64,000 nt of DNA. It comes from Desulfobacula toluolica Tol2 (lineage in GTDB: Bacteria > Desulfobacterota > Desulfobacteria > Desulfobacterales > Desulfobacteraceae). The stretch lies in NCBI RefSeq assembly GCF_000307105.1, contig NC_018645.1:4474001-4538000 (forward strand), written 5' to 3'. Of this stretch, positions 24,338 through 33,168 are shown in pieces. The notes beneath the pieces were generated by a model. That model ran no database searches. It was not told the DNA's origin and worked only from the letters and a program-made list of their open reading frames with translations. The position numbers and the translations under genes are program-made. The first letter of the stretch is position 1. The number at the start of each line of letters is the position of its first letter.

Positions 24338-24593
24338 TGATATAGAAACAATGAATATAGAAACAATGATTAATGAAGTTTTTGAAGAATCTTTTGAAAT
24401 TGAAAAAAAAGAACTTAGACCAGAAGCTAATATATTTGAAGATTTAGGACTGGACAGCCTTGATGTTGTTGATTTGGTTGTTGCCTTACAAAAAAAATTC
24501 AGTGTGGAAATCAGAACTGACGAAAAAATAAAAGATATTAGAACTCTTGAAGATCTTTTCAAATTTATTAAAGAATTACAATTAGAAGCTTAG
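24330..24593 (+). CDS. Acyl carrier protein 1
   Basis: An 87-residue acidic four-helix carrier. The phosphopantetheine serine is Ser 43 in DLGLDSLDVVDLV. Its start overlaps the end of KS 1. The loop after helix II and helix III differs from the other two ACPs of the cluster (34070 and 36189), so each may serve a different set of enzymes. No phosphopantetheinyl transferase gene is visible in the window. Confidence 0.9.
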   Translation: MSSDIETMNIETMINEVFEESFEIEKKELRPEANIFEDLGLDSLDVVDLVVALQKKFSVEIRTDEKIKDIRTLEDLFKFIKELQLEA

Positions 24594-24598
24594 TATTT

Positions 24599-25342
24599 AT
24601 GATCTTTTTCAAGAATCTGTTGTTTTTTATTCTTGTTAGTACTTTTACAATAATTTTTTTTCTGTTTTTTGGAATAATTTTAATATTTATTCGTGTTTTT
24701 AGCTCAAAAACAATAGCTCAAAAAACTTTAAGATTCCTGATTGTATGTTACGGAAGAATAATTATATTCGGTTTTGCAAGAATACTTGTTAAAGTTAAAT
24801 TTATAGATTCATCAGAAGGCAAACAGGCTTTGGACCCTTGTGTGTATGTGGCAAACCACAGCTCAGCTTCAGATGCTTTTCTCATGGGTGTACTTCCGGG
24901 TGAATTTGTTCAAATTGTCAATTTATGGCCTTTTAAGATCCCAATTTTAGGGCTATGCGCTCGTCTTGCCGGATATTTGAGTATTCGAAGTATGTCTTTT
25001 GTTGATTTTTCAAAAGAGTGCAAACTTTTATTTTCAAATAATATTTCAATTATTGGTTTTCCCGAAGGCACTAGATCTGTCTCTTCTCAAATGGGCAAGT
25101 TCCATAGCACATTGTTCAGAATAGCAAAAGAAAATAATCTGAAAATTGTACCCTTGTGCATTTTAGGAAATAAAGACAAGCCATTACGTGGAAGTTTAAA
25201 AATAAATCCAGGAAATATTGAAATTCATAAACTCCCTGCCATTGATTATAATGAATATGAACATTTTAGTAGTTTTGAACTAAAAAATTATACTCGTGCA
25301 AAAATGCAGATATTTATTGATCAACACAAAGAGGTAATATGA
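24599..25342 (+). CDS. PlsC-type lysophospholipid acyltransferase
   Basis: A membrane acyltransferase of 247 residues that would transfer an acyl group from ACP or CoA onto a glycerol-phosphate or similar acceptor. The N-terminus carries a long hydrophobic stretch (about residues 4-35). The catalytic HX4D motif is intact as NHSSASD (His 87, Asp 92), and FPEGTRS (acceptor phosphate binding) follows near residue 153. It lies between ACP 1 and the radical SAM/hot-dog hybrid, overlapping the latter by 4 bases. It is a candidate for anchoring the cluster's product in the membrane. Confidence 0.85.
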   Translation: MIFFKNLLFFILVSTFTIIFFLFFGIILIFIRVFSSKTIAQKTLRFLIVCYGRIIIFGFARILVKVKFIDSSEGKQALDPCVYVANHSSASDAFLMGVLPGEFVQIVNLWPFKIPILGLCARLAGYLSIRSMSFVDFSKECKLLFSNNISIIGFPEGTRSVSSQMGKFHSTLFRIAKENNLKIVPLCILGNKDKPLRGSLKINPGNIEIHKLPAIDYNEYEHFSSFELKNYTRAKMQIFIDQHKEVI

Positions 25343-26391
25343 ACAATAATATAATCAATAGCATAGAAATAGATCTTGGGGGCAGTTGCAACCTTAACTG
25401 TTTTTTTTGTTATTTAACAAAGGTTAAAACTTCTGATAAATTTAACAAAAACAAACTTTTGCTTGATGAAATAATAGATTTGATAAACCAGGCAAATGAG
25501 CTTGGTGTTCAAAAAGTGATTTTATTTAACAATTCATCAAACCAACATCCTGATACTGCCGAAATTCTTAAATTAATTAATAAAAAAAACATGCAAATGG
25601 AATTTTCATTAACAAAACCGTGTAACAACCTATCTGTTAATGAAAATGCATTGATTAAGTGCTTAAAACATAAAGATTCGTGCTTCATTAATTTATATGG
25701 TTCTGTTTATCCTTGCGCTGGAATGCGATTATCAATTGGTAATATACGCCAGAATAGATTAAAAAAAATACTTTTTGACAGTGAGGTTCTTGCAAACCTT
25801 AAAAACCATGAATTCAGTATAAAAGGCCCATGTCGAAAGTGTGATAAATTTTCCAATTGTTATGGGTGTCGTGCCAGAACATTTGCTTTGACTGGTGATT
25901 ATCTGGCATCTGATCCTTTATGTCCTGAAAATCAAGATAAACTTGAAAAAATCACTTATCTTCCCATGTCAGTTGAAAAATTAGTACCTCAAAAACAAGG
26001 CATGCGTGTTGTCACTAATTTATTAACTGTTAAAGAACGTTATGCAAAAGTGGAATCTATTTTTCCAGCCAACAGCCCTTTTATTAAAAAGGATGGAAGC
26101 CTGGAAGAATTTGCGTATATGGAAGTAATGGCACAATCTGCCGGTGTAATGGATGGGTTTGAAAAATTTGATACTGGTAAGCTTAGTCCCGGAGGATTTT
26201 TAATCGGAGGTCAAAAAATTAATATTTATGCTAAAACCTTTGCCGGAGATAAGCTTATTATTGATATTTATAAAACAACTAAATTTGGAAATTTTGGCAT
26301 ACTTACAGCAAAAATATATTGTAAAGATATTTTAATTGCAGAAGGTGAAGTAAAGATTTATCAAACTGACGGAGTAAATAATGAAATTTAA
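25339..26391 (+). CDS. Hybrid protein: shortened radical SAM/SPASM region fused to ApeP-like hot-dog domain
   Basis: A 350-residue fusion. Residues 17-24 hold a radical SAM motif CNLNCFFC. The segment that should carry the SAM-binding GGE reads FNNSSNQHPD. SPASM-like cysteines follow at 126, 165, 168, 174, 177 and 195, only about 100 residues after the first cluster, where complete enzymes have roughly 200 or more. Residues about 205-350 resemble a 3-hydroxyacyl-ACP dehydratase hot dog with a possible catalytic Glu 262 in YMEVMAQSAG; the usual N-terminal LPH appears as LPM. The reading frame is continuous. The barrel looks eroded, so an Fe-S scaffold or a dehydratase with a structural N-domain is more likely than a SAM enzyme. 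Confidence 0.65.
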   Translation: MNNNIINSIEIDLGGSCNLNCFFCYLTKVKTSDKFNKNKLLLDEIIDLINQANELGVQKVILFNNSSNQHPDTAEILKLINKKNMQMEFSLTKPCNNLSVNENALIKCLKHKDSCFINLYGSVYPCAGMRLSIGNIRQNRLKKILFDSEVLANLKNHEFSIKGPCRKCDKFSNCYGCRARTFALTGDYLASDPLCPENQDKLEKITYLPMSVEKLVPQKQGMRVVTNLLTVKERYAKVESIFPANSPFIKKDGSLEEFAYMEVMAQSAGVMDGFEKFDTGKLSPGGFLIGGQKINIYAKTFAGDKLIIDIYKTTKFGNFGILTAKIYCKDILIAEGEVKIYQTDGVNNEI

Positions 26392-27010
26392 CATTATAAT
26401 ATTACTAATAATCTTTTTAATTCCTACCAGTCAACTTTTTGCTGCAGATGCTCAGATTGATAATTTTTTATCGGAAGTAGAACAAAACATGAGCCAGGTT
26501 AATACAGTTCATGCCATGTTTGTTCAGAAAAAAGAAATGGCTATGTTTGACATACCTATTATAATCAAAGGTGAGTTCTATATTCAAAACCCTGATAAGT
26601 TTGCCTGGATTGTGACTGATCCGATTGAATACACACTGATTTTAAGCAAATACAAGGTTAAAAAATGGGACAAATCAAACGGAACACAAGAGATGTCACT
26701 AAAAGATAATCCAATGTTCAAAGCAATGATTGAACAGATTACTTTCTGGTTCTCAGGATCATATTCATCGTGTAAAAATGATTATGATATCAAAGTTATT
26801 CAAAAAAACCCAGGTATCTTAGACTTTGCGCCAAAGAAACATAATCCTGCTTCAGAAATGCTCACTAATATCACTCTTACTTTTCAAAATGATAAAAGAT
26901 ATATCTCAAATATCAAACTTTTGGAAAAAAATGATGATATTACCGAACTCTTTTTTAATGATGTAATCTTAAACTCAAAAATTGACAAGTCAGTTTGGGA
27001 AACAAATTAA
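26381..27010 (+). CDS. LolA-like periplasmic lipoprotein carrier
   Basis: A 209-residue secreted protein with a signal peptide (cleavage after about residue 21, LFAAD) and a LolA-type fold: repeated beta strands with FVQKKEMAMFDIPIIIKGEF and YIQNPDKFAWIVTDP. Stand-alone LolA homologues sit in aryl polyene clusters beside an MMPL exporter, where they are thought to carry the lipid product across the periplasm. Here it overlaps the hybrid gene by 11 bases and is followed after 2 bases by the MMPL gene, so the same use is likely. Confidence 0.82.
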   Translation: MKFNIIILLIIFLIPTSQLFAADAQIDNFLSEVEQNMSQVNTVHAMFVQKKEMAMFDIPIIIKGEFYIQNPDKFAWIVTDPIEYTLILSKYKVKKWDKSNGTQEMSLKDNPMFKAMIEQITFWFSGSYSSCKNDYDIKVIQKNPGILDFAPKKHNPASEMLTNITLTFQNDKRYISNIKLLEKNDDITELFFNDVILNSKIDKSVWETN

Positions 27011-27012
27011 CC

Positions 27013-29385
27013 GTGTCTAAAAAGACTGATATAAACTTTGATAAACTCAATAAGTTTGACTTATTTTTTGATTTTATTGGAAAAAATAAAATTTATCTTC
27101 TGATTTTATTTTTCCTTCTAATCATGGTTTCTTTTGTTCGAATTGCCAAAGTAGATTTTGTTAATGATATTTCTGTTATGTTACCAGATTCCCCTGAATT
27201 AAAAAGATCTCTTGATTTTATTAATAATTCAGACATGTCTGACACTATAGCTTTTTCCATAACATGTAAAAACAATTCAAATAAAAATTTATTATCACAA
27301 ACAGAGGCTTTTTCAGACAAATTAAAAAAAGTTTCTCTGATTACTGAAGTAGTAACAGGAATTGAAAATCTTGATATTTCAAAATTGAGAAGGGATATTA
27401 CAAAATTATTACCGCTGTTACTTGCAAAAGAAGATTATAAATTATTTAAAGATATTGAAAAAGATGAGTATATTGCTGAAAAAGCAAGACAGTTGTTTAT
27501 TATGCTTACAACACCCGGCAGTTCATTTATGCAAACATCTATGGACACAGACCCTTTTGGGTGGTCTAACCATATACTCAATAAGCTTCAGGTTTTAAGC
27601 AAATCAATGGGGTTTGATGTTGAACTTAAGAACAAGCATTTTGTTGACAAAACCCATCAATATTCACTTGCTATAGCCAAAACATCCGCTCCTTTAACAG
27701 ATGCTGAAAAATCTGAAATTCTTATGTCAGCAATAAATGATATCATAAAAACGTTCCCTGATCTTAATATTGTGACAGTATGCGGGCATAAGCATACATT
27801 GAGTAACCAGAAAATTGTTAAAAAAGATATATATATTACCACTATCATTATCACTCTTAGTTTTATTGTCTTAATGCTCTTTATGTTTAAAACATTTGAT
27901 GCTCTGTCAATATTTATCTTGCCGTTTTTTGCTATTGTTCTTTCTGTTTTTATCTCCAGTTTTATTCTCAATTCTTTATCCTTTTTTATGATAGGATTTG
28001 CTGCTGTGATCGCAGGAATTTCTGTTGACTATGGGATACATTTGTTCACTGCCTGGAAGACTAACGGTTATAAAGGATTAAAAAATACAATTAAACCCGT
28101 TTGGATAGCATCTTTAAGCACAATGGGTGTCTTTGTCTCTTTTTTTATTTCATCTGTTCAGGGTTATAAGGAGCTTGCTGTTTTTTCCATTATCAGCATT
28201 GTGATTTGTGTTCTTTTATCAATAATTTTTTTGCCTCATTTTTGGAAAAAGAAAAGTTTAATCCCCAACATTAATATCCCTGCTGAAGTATCAGTCAATA
28301 AAAGTAAATTTATCTTAATTTTGTGGGGTGTAATTTTCTTTTTTTCCATAATGAGTATGATAAATTCTGATTTTTTGAAAGCAACCGACATTTCAGCCTT
28401 TGATGGAAGCGAGCAAAGTGTTTTTGATTCAGAATCACAATTTTATGGTGTTTGGGGTGGAGAAAAAAAACCAGGTGTCATTGTTACAAAAGGCAAAAAT
28501 ATTGAAGATGCCTGGCCCGATTATGAACTAATAACAAATAAACTTAAAAATAATATTGATGGGTTTAACTCGCTTGCTGTTCTTTTGCCTTCAATAAAGC
28601 AACAACAAAAAAATTTGCAGAACTTTCAAGAATTCTGGACAAAAGATAAGATTTTTCAACTTAAAGACAAATTCTTAAAAGAAACAGAGGCTTATGGTTT
28701 TAAAAAAGATTCTTTTAACAAATTTTTCCTTTTGCTTGAATCAAAAGGCCTTTCATTTGAAAATCAAATTCCGGAAGTATTACAAATATTTGAAAAGCAC
28801 TTTGTCAAAGAGATCGACTCAACTCATCTTCTCTCTTATTTTAATGACACAAAAGAAAACTTTACAAAAATAGAATCAGTTTTAACGGATTATCCAGATT
28901 CGTATATAGTTTCAAGAATAGAACTTTCTTCCCACATTGGAAAACAATTAATCCTGGACTTGAAAAAGATATCTTTTTTTGCATTTTGCTGGGTGTGTGT
29001 ATTGATTATAATTTTTTTGAGAAAGCCCAAGGATATTTTTCTATCATTACTTCCTGTTGTAACCTCAATTTCGTTTGTTTTTCTTGCTTTAAACCTTCTT
29101 TCAATCGAGGTCTCTGCAATAATTCTTATAACTTTAATTATTATTTTAGGCTTAAGTCTTGATTACGGTGTTTTTATATCAAGCGCTGATTCATTAAAAA
29201 ATAGAAAGTCTGTAATTATTGCTGCAACTTTCTCAATGCTGACAAGTATGATGGGAGCAGGCGCATTATTATTTGCTTCTCACCCTGTGATGTTTTCTAT
29301 AGGAGTAACTTTAGTAAGTGGAATTATTGCAGCTTACTTGAGCGCAGTCTTTTGTATTCCTGCTTTTAAAAAGGTGTTAAAATGA
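27013..29385 (+). CDS. MMPL/RND-family lipid exporter
   Basis: A large inner-membrane transporter of about 790 residues with the duplicated RND plan: first membrane helix at about 29-47, a large periplasmic loop to about 270, a helix bundle at about 272-410, helix 7 near 430, a second periplasmic loop to about 650, and a final bundle to the C-terminus. The repeated blocks AVIAGISVDYGIHLF and IIILGLSLDYGVFIS mark the paired fourth helices. I prefer the GTG at 27013, two bases after the LolA stop; a TTG at 26995 is possible. It probably exports the cluster's lipid with the LolA-like and DUF3261 partners. Confidence 0.85.
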   Translation: MSKKTDINFDKLNKFDLFFDFIGKNKIYLLILFFLLIMVSFVRIAKVDFVNDISVMLPDSPELKRSLDFINNSDMSDTIAFSITCKNNSNKNLLSQTEAFSDKLKKVSLITEVVTGIENLDISKLRRDITKLLPLLLAKEDYKLFKDIEKDEYIAEKARQLFIMLTTPGSSFMQTSMDTDPFGWSNHILNKLQVLSKSMGFDVELKNKHFVDKTHQYSLAIAKTSAPLTDAEKSEILMSAINDIIKTFPDLNIVTVCGHKHTLSNQKIVKKDIYITTIIITLSFIVLMLFMFKTFDALSIFILPFFAIVLSVFISSFILNSLSFFMIGFAAVIAGISVDYGIHLFTAWKTNGYKGLKNTIKPVWIASLSTMGVFVSFFISSVQGYKELAVFSIISIVICVLLSIIFLPHFWKKKSLIPNINIPAEVSVNKSKFILILWGVIFFFSIMSMINSDFLKATDISAFDGSEQSVFDSESQFYGVWGGEKKPGVIVTKGKNIEDAWPDYELITNKLKNNIDGFNSLAVLLPSIKQQQKNLQNFQEFWTKDKIFQLKDKFLKETEAYGFKKDSFNKFFLLLESKGLSFENQIPEVLQIFEKHFVKEIDSTHLLSYFNDTKENFTKIESVLTDYPDSYIVSRIELSSHIGKQLILDLKKISFFAFCWVCVLIIIFLRKPKDIFLSLLPVVTSISFVFLALNLLSIEVSAIILITLIIILGLSLDYGVFISSADSLKNRKSVIIAATFSMLTSMMGAGALLFASHPVMFSIGVTLVSGIIAAYLSAVFCIPAFKKVLK

Positions 29386-30071
29386 AATTTTTCTTACTTT
29401 TCTTCTCTCTGCTATTTATAGCTGGCTGTTCAACCATAGATGTACCTGAGCATAATCTTGTCCCACTTAACCATATAGACAAAAAAACTGCCTGCAAAGA
29501 AATAGCTCAATATAATGATTCAATTACACAAAAAACAAACATGATCAACTCAACCATATTCACGTTCAAAGGTCGATCCATGACTGCTCTCGGCATTACC
29601 AAACTTGACGGAGAAAATAAAAATTTTTCTGTTGCAGGTTTTAATCCCATGGGCATAACCCTTTTTAAAATTCAAATGGAAGATGAAAAGGTAATTTCAA
29701 GTTACGTTATTCCTCAATTCGGCGCTGATAATCTTGATAAGGCGGCTTCCATGATAAGTCAAGATATAGCACATATCTATTTTAACAGAAAAATTGATTT
29801 AAAGACTGCATCTCTTGAGCTTGATAAATATAAAGTTACAATAAATACTCAAGTGGACCAAAATGATTTTGAATACATTTTTAGTGGGCAGCCTCTAAAA
29901 CTGACAACAAAATCAATGTATAAAAATAACAACAAAATCTGGTCTGTTGATTATTATGATTATACAATTGTTAACGACAGGACATCTAATAGAGAAATAC
30001 CGTTCAAACTTTTTTTTAAAAATTATAAATATGGCTATGTCCTTGAAATAGAGACAAAAGAAATAAAATAA
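29382..30071 (+). CDS. DUF3261-family lipoprotein
   Basis: A 229-residue lipoprotein; the signal peptide ends in LFIAGC with the lipidated Cys at residue 16. The mature domain (FKGRSMTALGITKLD, FNPMGITLFKIQ) matches the DUF3261 family, a standard member of aryl polyene clusters, where it is thought to receive product at the outer membrane. It overlaps the MMPL gene by 4 bases and ends the LolA-MMPL-DUF3261 export block. A weak GTGTAT/ATACAC hairpin followed by a T-rich run lies just after its stop. Confidence 0.8.
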   Translation: MKFFLLFFSLLFIAGCSTIDVPEHNLVPLNHIDKKTACKEIAQYNDSITQKTNMINSTIFTFKGRSMTALGITKLDGENKNFSVAGFNPMGITLFKIQMEDEKVISSYVIPQFGADNLDKAASMISQDIAHIYFNRKIDLKTASLELDKYKVTINTQVDQNDFEYIFSGQPLKLTTKSMYKNNNKIWSVDYYDYTIVNDRTSNREIPFKLFFKNYKYGYVLEIETKEIK

Positions 30072-30177
30072 TCATTTGTGTATACGCATACACCCAAAAT
30101 CTTTTTATTTATTTGTTTAAAAAAACTTTATATTGATATATGGTTCGAGTTTTAGCAATCAAAGATTTGACTTGAAA

Positions 30178-30561
30178 ATGAGCTTAATAAACCAACAGAT
30201 AACTGAATTAATAAAAGAAAAACTTGAATATCAAGATGATAGTTTAAATATCCAAATTAAGTTTGATAAAAACTTTATTGGTTTTAAAGGACACTTCCCT
30301 AATAATCCGGTTTTACCTGGTGTTGTGATGATTAAAACAATGACTCTAATGTATGAACTATACAAAAAAAAAGAGGTTACATTATCTCAAATAACACAGG
30401 CTAAATTTATTGAACCTGTGTTTGCTGATACTGTTACTTGTTTTATTGTCAAAGCAAATAGAGACAAATTAAACAGAGATAAACAAACAATTAAACTCCA
30501 AGGTAAAGTCCTTAAATCAGAAAAAATTATTGCGAAAATTTCACTTATTTTGCAGGAATAA
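30178..30561 (+). CDS. FabZ/ApeI-like hot-dog protein lacking the catalytic acid
   Basis: A 127-residue single hot-dog domain. The dehydratase signature GHFPNNPVLPGV is well kept, with the active His 39. The acidic residue that completes the FabZ site (Glu in the VLILEAMAQ block) is replaced by Lys 53 in VVMIKTM. It may be a weak dehydratase, a partner of the hot-dog domain in the hybrid protein at 25339, or a binding protein. The ATG at 30178 is taken as start; a TTG at 30133 is in frame. The 106-base gap before it is the largest in the cluster. Confidence 0.75.
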   Translation: MSLINQQITELIKEKLEYQDDSLNIQIKFDKNFIGFKGHFPNNPVLPGVVMIKTMTLMYELYKKKEVTLSQITQAKFIEPVFADTVTCFIVKANRDKLNRDKQTIKLQGKVLKSEKIIAKISLILQE

Positions 30562-30622
30562 TAGATAAAAATTCTGAACAGCAAAAAAATACTCCAAACA
30601 TATTATTTCTGGAACAATAAAC

Positions 30623-31993
30623 ATGAAATGTTTTTTAGTTGATGCAAATATAGCCACCTCGCCCTATCCAGTATATCCTCTTGGAATGAGCATGGTTGCA
30701 AATGCTCTTATTAAAGCCGGCAACAAAGTTTTTCAATTTGACTTTTTACAAAATAACTCTTCTTATGAAAAACTTTTGTTTTCCATAAAAAAAGAGGCTC
30801 CTGAAATAATTGGCATATCAATGAGAAACATTGACAATGTTAATTCCATGAATGAAAAAATATATATCGATGTTGTTAAATCAATTGTTTCTCAAATCAA
30901 ATCTGTAAGCAATGCAATGATTGTTCTTGGCGGCACTGCTTTTTCAATTTTACCGGAAAAATTACTTGAGGAAATTGGAGCAGATTTTGGAATCGTTGGT
31001 GAAGGTGAAAGTTTGATGGTAGACCTCACAAGTCAAATCAAAGCCGGTAAAATACCTCCGAATAAAATCCTAAAAGCCAAATCAGACCTTAGAGGAAACC
31101 AAATACAAAAAGCATACTATGATAAGGAGATTTTAAATTATTATCTGAATAATGGTTCTATTGCCAATGTCCAGACAAAACGTGGATGTATACATAAATG
31201 TGTTTATTGTTCATATCCTTACCTTGAAGGAAATGTGTTCAGACATCGTGATATTAAAGAAACAATTGATGATATTGAATTCCTTGTAAAAGAGTGTAAG
31301 GCTAAAATGATTTTTTTTACAGATTCTGTTTTTAATGACAATCAGGGCAATTATATTGAGCTGCTTGAAGAAATGGTCAAACAAAAGGTTTCGGTTCCAT
31401 GGACAGCTTATATCAAACCTGAAAAAATTTCTAAATCTGCCATTAATCTTATGATAAAAACCGGGGTTCGCGGAGTTGAAATTGGGTCTGACGGTGCTTC
31501 GGACGAAACCCTGGCAGGATTGGGTAAATCTTTCAGATTCAAAGATATTATTGAATGTAATAAAAATTTTACTGATAATAAAATTGCAACTGCAAATTTT
31601 TTTATGTTTGGATGCCCTCGTGAGACTAAAAAGACCGTTGAAAAAGGGATTAGTAATATAATAAATTTAAACAAGACTGTCTCTTTTATATTTCTGGGGA
31701 TTAGAATCCTTCCTAACACAAAATTACATGACATTGCTATTAAACAAGAAATTATCAAAAAAGATAATGATTTGCTGGAACCTGTTTATTATATTGCACC
31801 TGGTCTTGATAAAGACTGGATGCAAACAACTTTAGATGAAAATTTTAAACCATACCGGCACTGCGTGTTCCCACCTGATGCTCTTGAAAACAGTGTGAAA
31901 TTTTTACACAAATTAGGTCATACAGGGCTTATGTGGGATCTTCTTATACCTGGCAAAGATCGACTAAGGCCAAAAAGACGAAAAAAATCATAA
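30623..31993 (+). CDS. B12-binding-type radical SAM protein A
   Basis: A 456-residue radical SAM enzyme. The N-terminal 150 residues form a Rossmann-like cobalamin-binding fold (VLGGTAFSILPEKLLE, GIVGEGES) without a DXHXXG histidine motif, as in many class B enzymes. The radical SAM cluster motif is CIHKCVYC at residues 189-196, followed by the SAM barrel (IFFTDSVFND, GVEIGSDGASDETL). Such enzymes perform methylations, ring contractions or cyclisations on unreactive carbons. It ends 2 bases before the glycosyltransferase gene. The reaction is unknown. Confidence 0.85.
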   Translation: MKCFLVDANIATSPYPVYPLGMSMVANALIKAGNKVFQFDFLQNNSSYEKLLFSIKKEAPEIIGISMRNIDNVNSMNEKIYIDVVKSIVSQIKSVSNAMIVLGGTAFSILPEKLLEEIGADFGIVGEGESLMVDLTSQIKAGKIPPNKILKAKSDLRGNQIQKAYYDKEILNYYLNNGSIANVQTKRGCIHKCVYCSYPYLEGNVFRHRDIKETIDDIEFLVKECKAKMIFFTDSVFNDNQGNYIELLEEMVKQKVSVPWTAYIKPEKISKSAINLMIKTGVRGVEIGSDGASDETLAGLGKSFRFKDIIECNKNFTDNKIATANFFMFGCPRETKKTVEKGISNIINLNKTVSFIFLGIRILPNTKLHDIAIKQEIIKKDNDLLEPVYYIAPGLDKDWMQTTLDENFKPYRHCVFPPDALENSVKFLHKLGHTGLMWDLLIPGKDRLRPKRRKKS

Positions 31994-31995
31994 TA

Positions 31996-33168
31996 ATGGA
32001 TAATAATTCTGTCTGGTGTGTCATACCAGTATATAATAATGCAACTACTGTTAAAAATATAGTTGAGCAAAGTTTTAAATATATTAAAAATATTCTTGTT
32101 GTAGATGACGGTAGCACTGATGCTAACCTTACTGAACTTCTTGATGACACTGAAGCAATAGTTATTCGCCATGATAAAAACAAAGGTAAAGGAGCAGCCT
32201 TATTAACAGCCATAAACTATCTTAAAGAAAAAAATGTCCTTTCAATGATAACAATTGATGGGGATGGACAGCATCGTCCTGAAGATTTGCCCAATTTTCT
32301 TGATGCAATTGAGAATAATCCAAATTCATTGTATGTGGGTGTCCGTGATTTAAACCAATCTTCTGTTCCAGGCTCCAGTCGTTTTGGTCGCAAATTTTCC
32401 AATATGTGGTTTAAAATTGAAACTGGTAAAGATTGTAAAGACACTCAAAGTGGTTTCAGGGCATATCCAATTAAACTGATTTCAAAGTTAAAACTTTATG
32501 GTTCATTCTATGATTTTGAAATAGAGGTAATAGCAAGGGCAGCATGGGCACAAATACCCATTAATGAGATCTCAATCAATGTTGTTTATGATCCACCTGA
32601 AACTCGTATTTCCCATTTTAATAAATTTAAAGATAATTTTCTTATTTCTCTAATGCATACGCGTCTTATTGGCCGCTGCCTTGTACCATTACCCCATAAA
32701 AAATTAGTGGCTAATAATAAAAGCCATGGATACTCTCTTGTTTTAAATCCGATCGGTTTTTTTAAAATGCTGCTCAATGAAAACACAACCCCCATGGCAT
32801 TGGCTTTCTCAGCTGCAATGGGTACTATCATAGCAGTTCTTCCTATTTTGGGTTTTCATATGATTGCAATCATATATGTAACGGCACGATTACACTTGAA
32901 TAAAATTATGGCTTTAGGCATTCAAATTCTTTATTCACCTCCTTTTGTTCCATTTGTATGTATTGAGGTAGGACACTATTTTCGTAACGGCAACTGGCTT
33001 AGCGAATTTACTTTAGCTGCATTTAAAACAAATTGGCAGGAATATATTTTTGACTGGTTTATAGGGTCGTTGGTAATGGCACCAATCTATGCAATAATTG
33101 CATTTGTTGCTGTCTATTTTATAGCACTTAAAATTCAAAAAAAAATATCAAAACATGACTATGCCTGA
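31996..33168 (+). CDS. Family 2 glycosyltransferase with C-terminal DUF2062 membrane domain
   Basis: A 390-residue membrane-associated GT-A enzyme. The nucleotide-sugar site shows VIPVYNN, VVDDGSTD and DGDGQHRPED in the first 90 residues. The C-terminal third is a DUF2062 domain with several membrane helices (AVLPILGFHMIAIIYV, ILYSPPFVPF). GT2 proteins are common in aryl polyene clusters together with an LpxL-type acyltransferase, which overlaps this gene by 14 bases. It likely adds a sugar or similar head group to the lipid. The ATG at 31996 follows the previous stop directly; an earlier in-frame start lies inside protein A's gene. Confidence 0.82.
   Translation: MDNNSVWCVIPVYNNATTVKNIVEQSFKYIKNILVVDDGSTDANLTELLDDTEAIVIRHDKNKGKGAALLTAINYLKEKNVLSMITIDGDGQHRPEDLPNFLDAIENNPNSLYVGVRDLNQSSVPGSSRFGRKFSNMWFKIETGKDCKDTQSGFRAYPIKLISKLKLYGSFYDFEIEVIARAAWAQIPINEISINVVYDPPETRISHFNKFKDNFLISLMHTRLIGRCLVPLPHKKLVANNKSHGYSLVLNPIGFFKMLLNENTTPMALAFSAAMGTIIAVLPILGFHMIAIIYVTARLHLNKIMALGIQILYSPPFVPFVCIEVGHYFRNGNWLSEFTLAAFKTNWQEYIFDWFIGSLVMAPIYAIIAFVAVYFIALKIQKKISKHDYA

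Noticed and set aside
25339-26391. Frameshift or assembly break in the radical SAM/hot-dog hybrid
   Set aside because: The frame is continuous, overlaps neighbours at both ends as other cluster genes do, and no shifted continuation was noticed; an in-frame deletion cannot be excluded.
30072-30110. Terminator splitting the lipid cluster after the DUF3261 gene
   Set aside because: The stem is only 6 bp (GTGTAT/ATACAC) and AT-rich; too weak to claim a transcript end.
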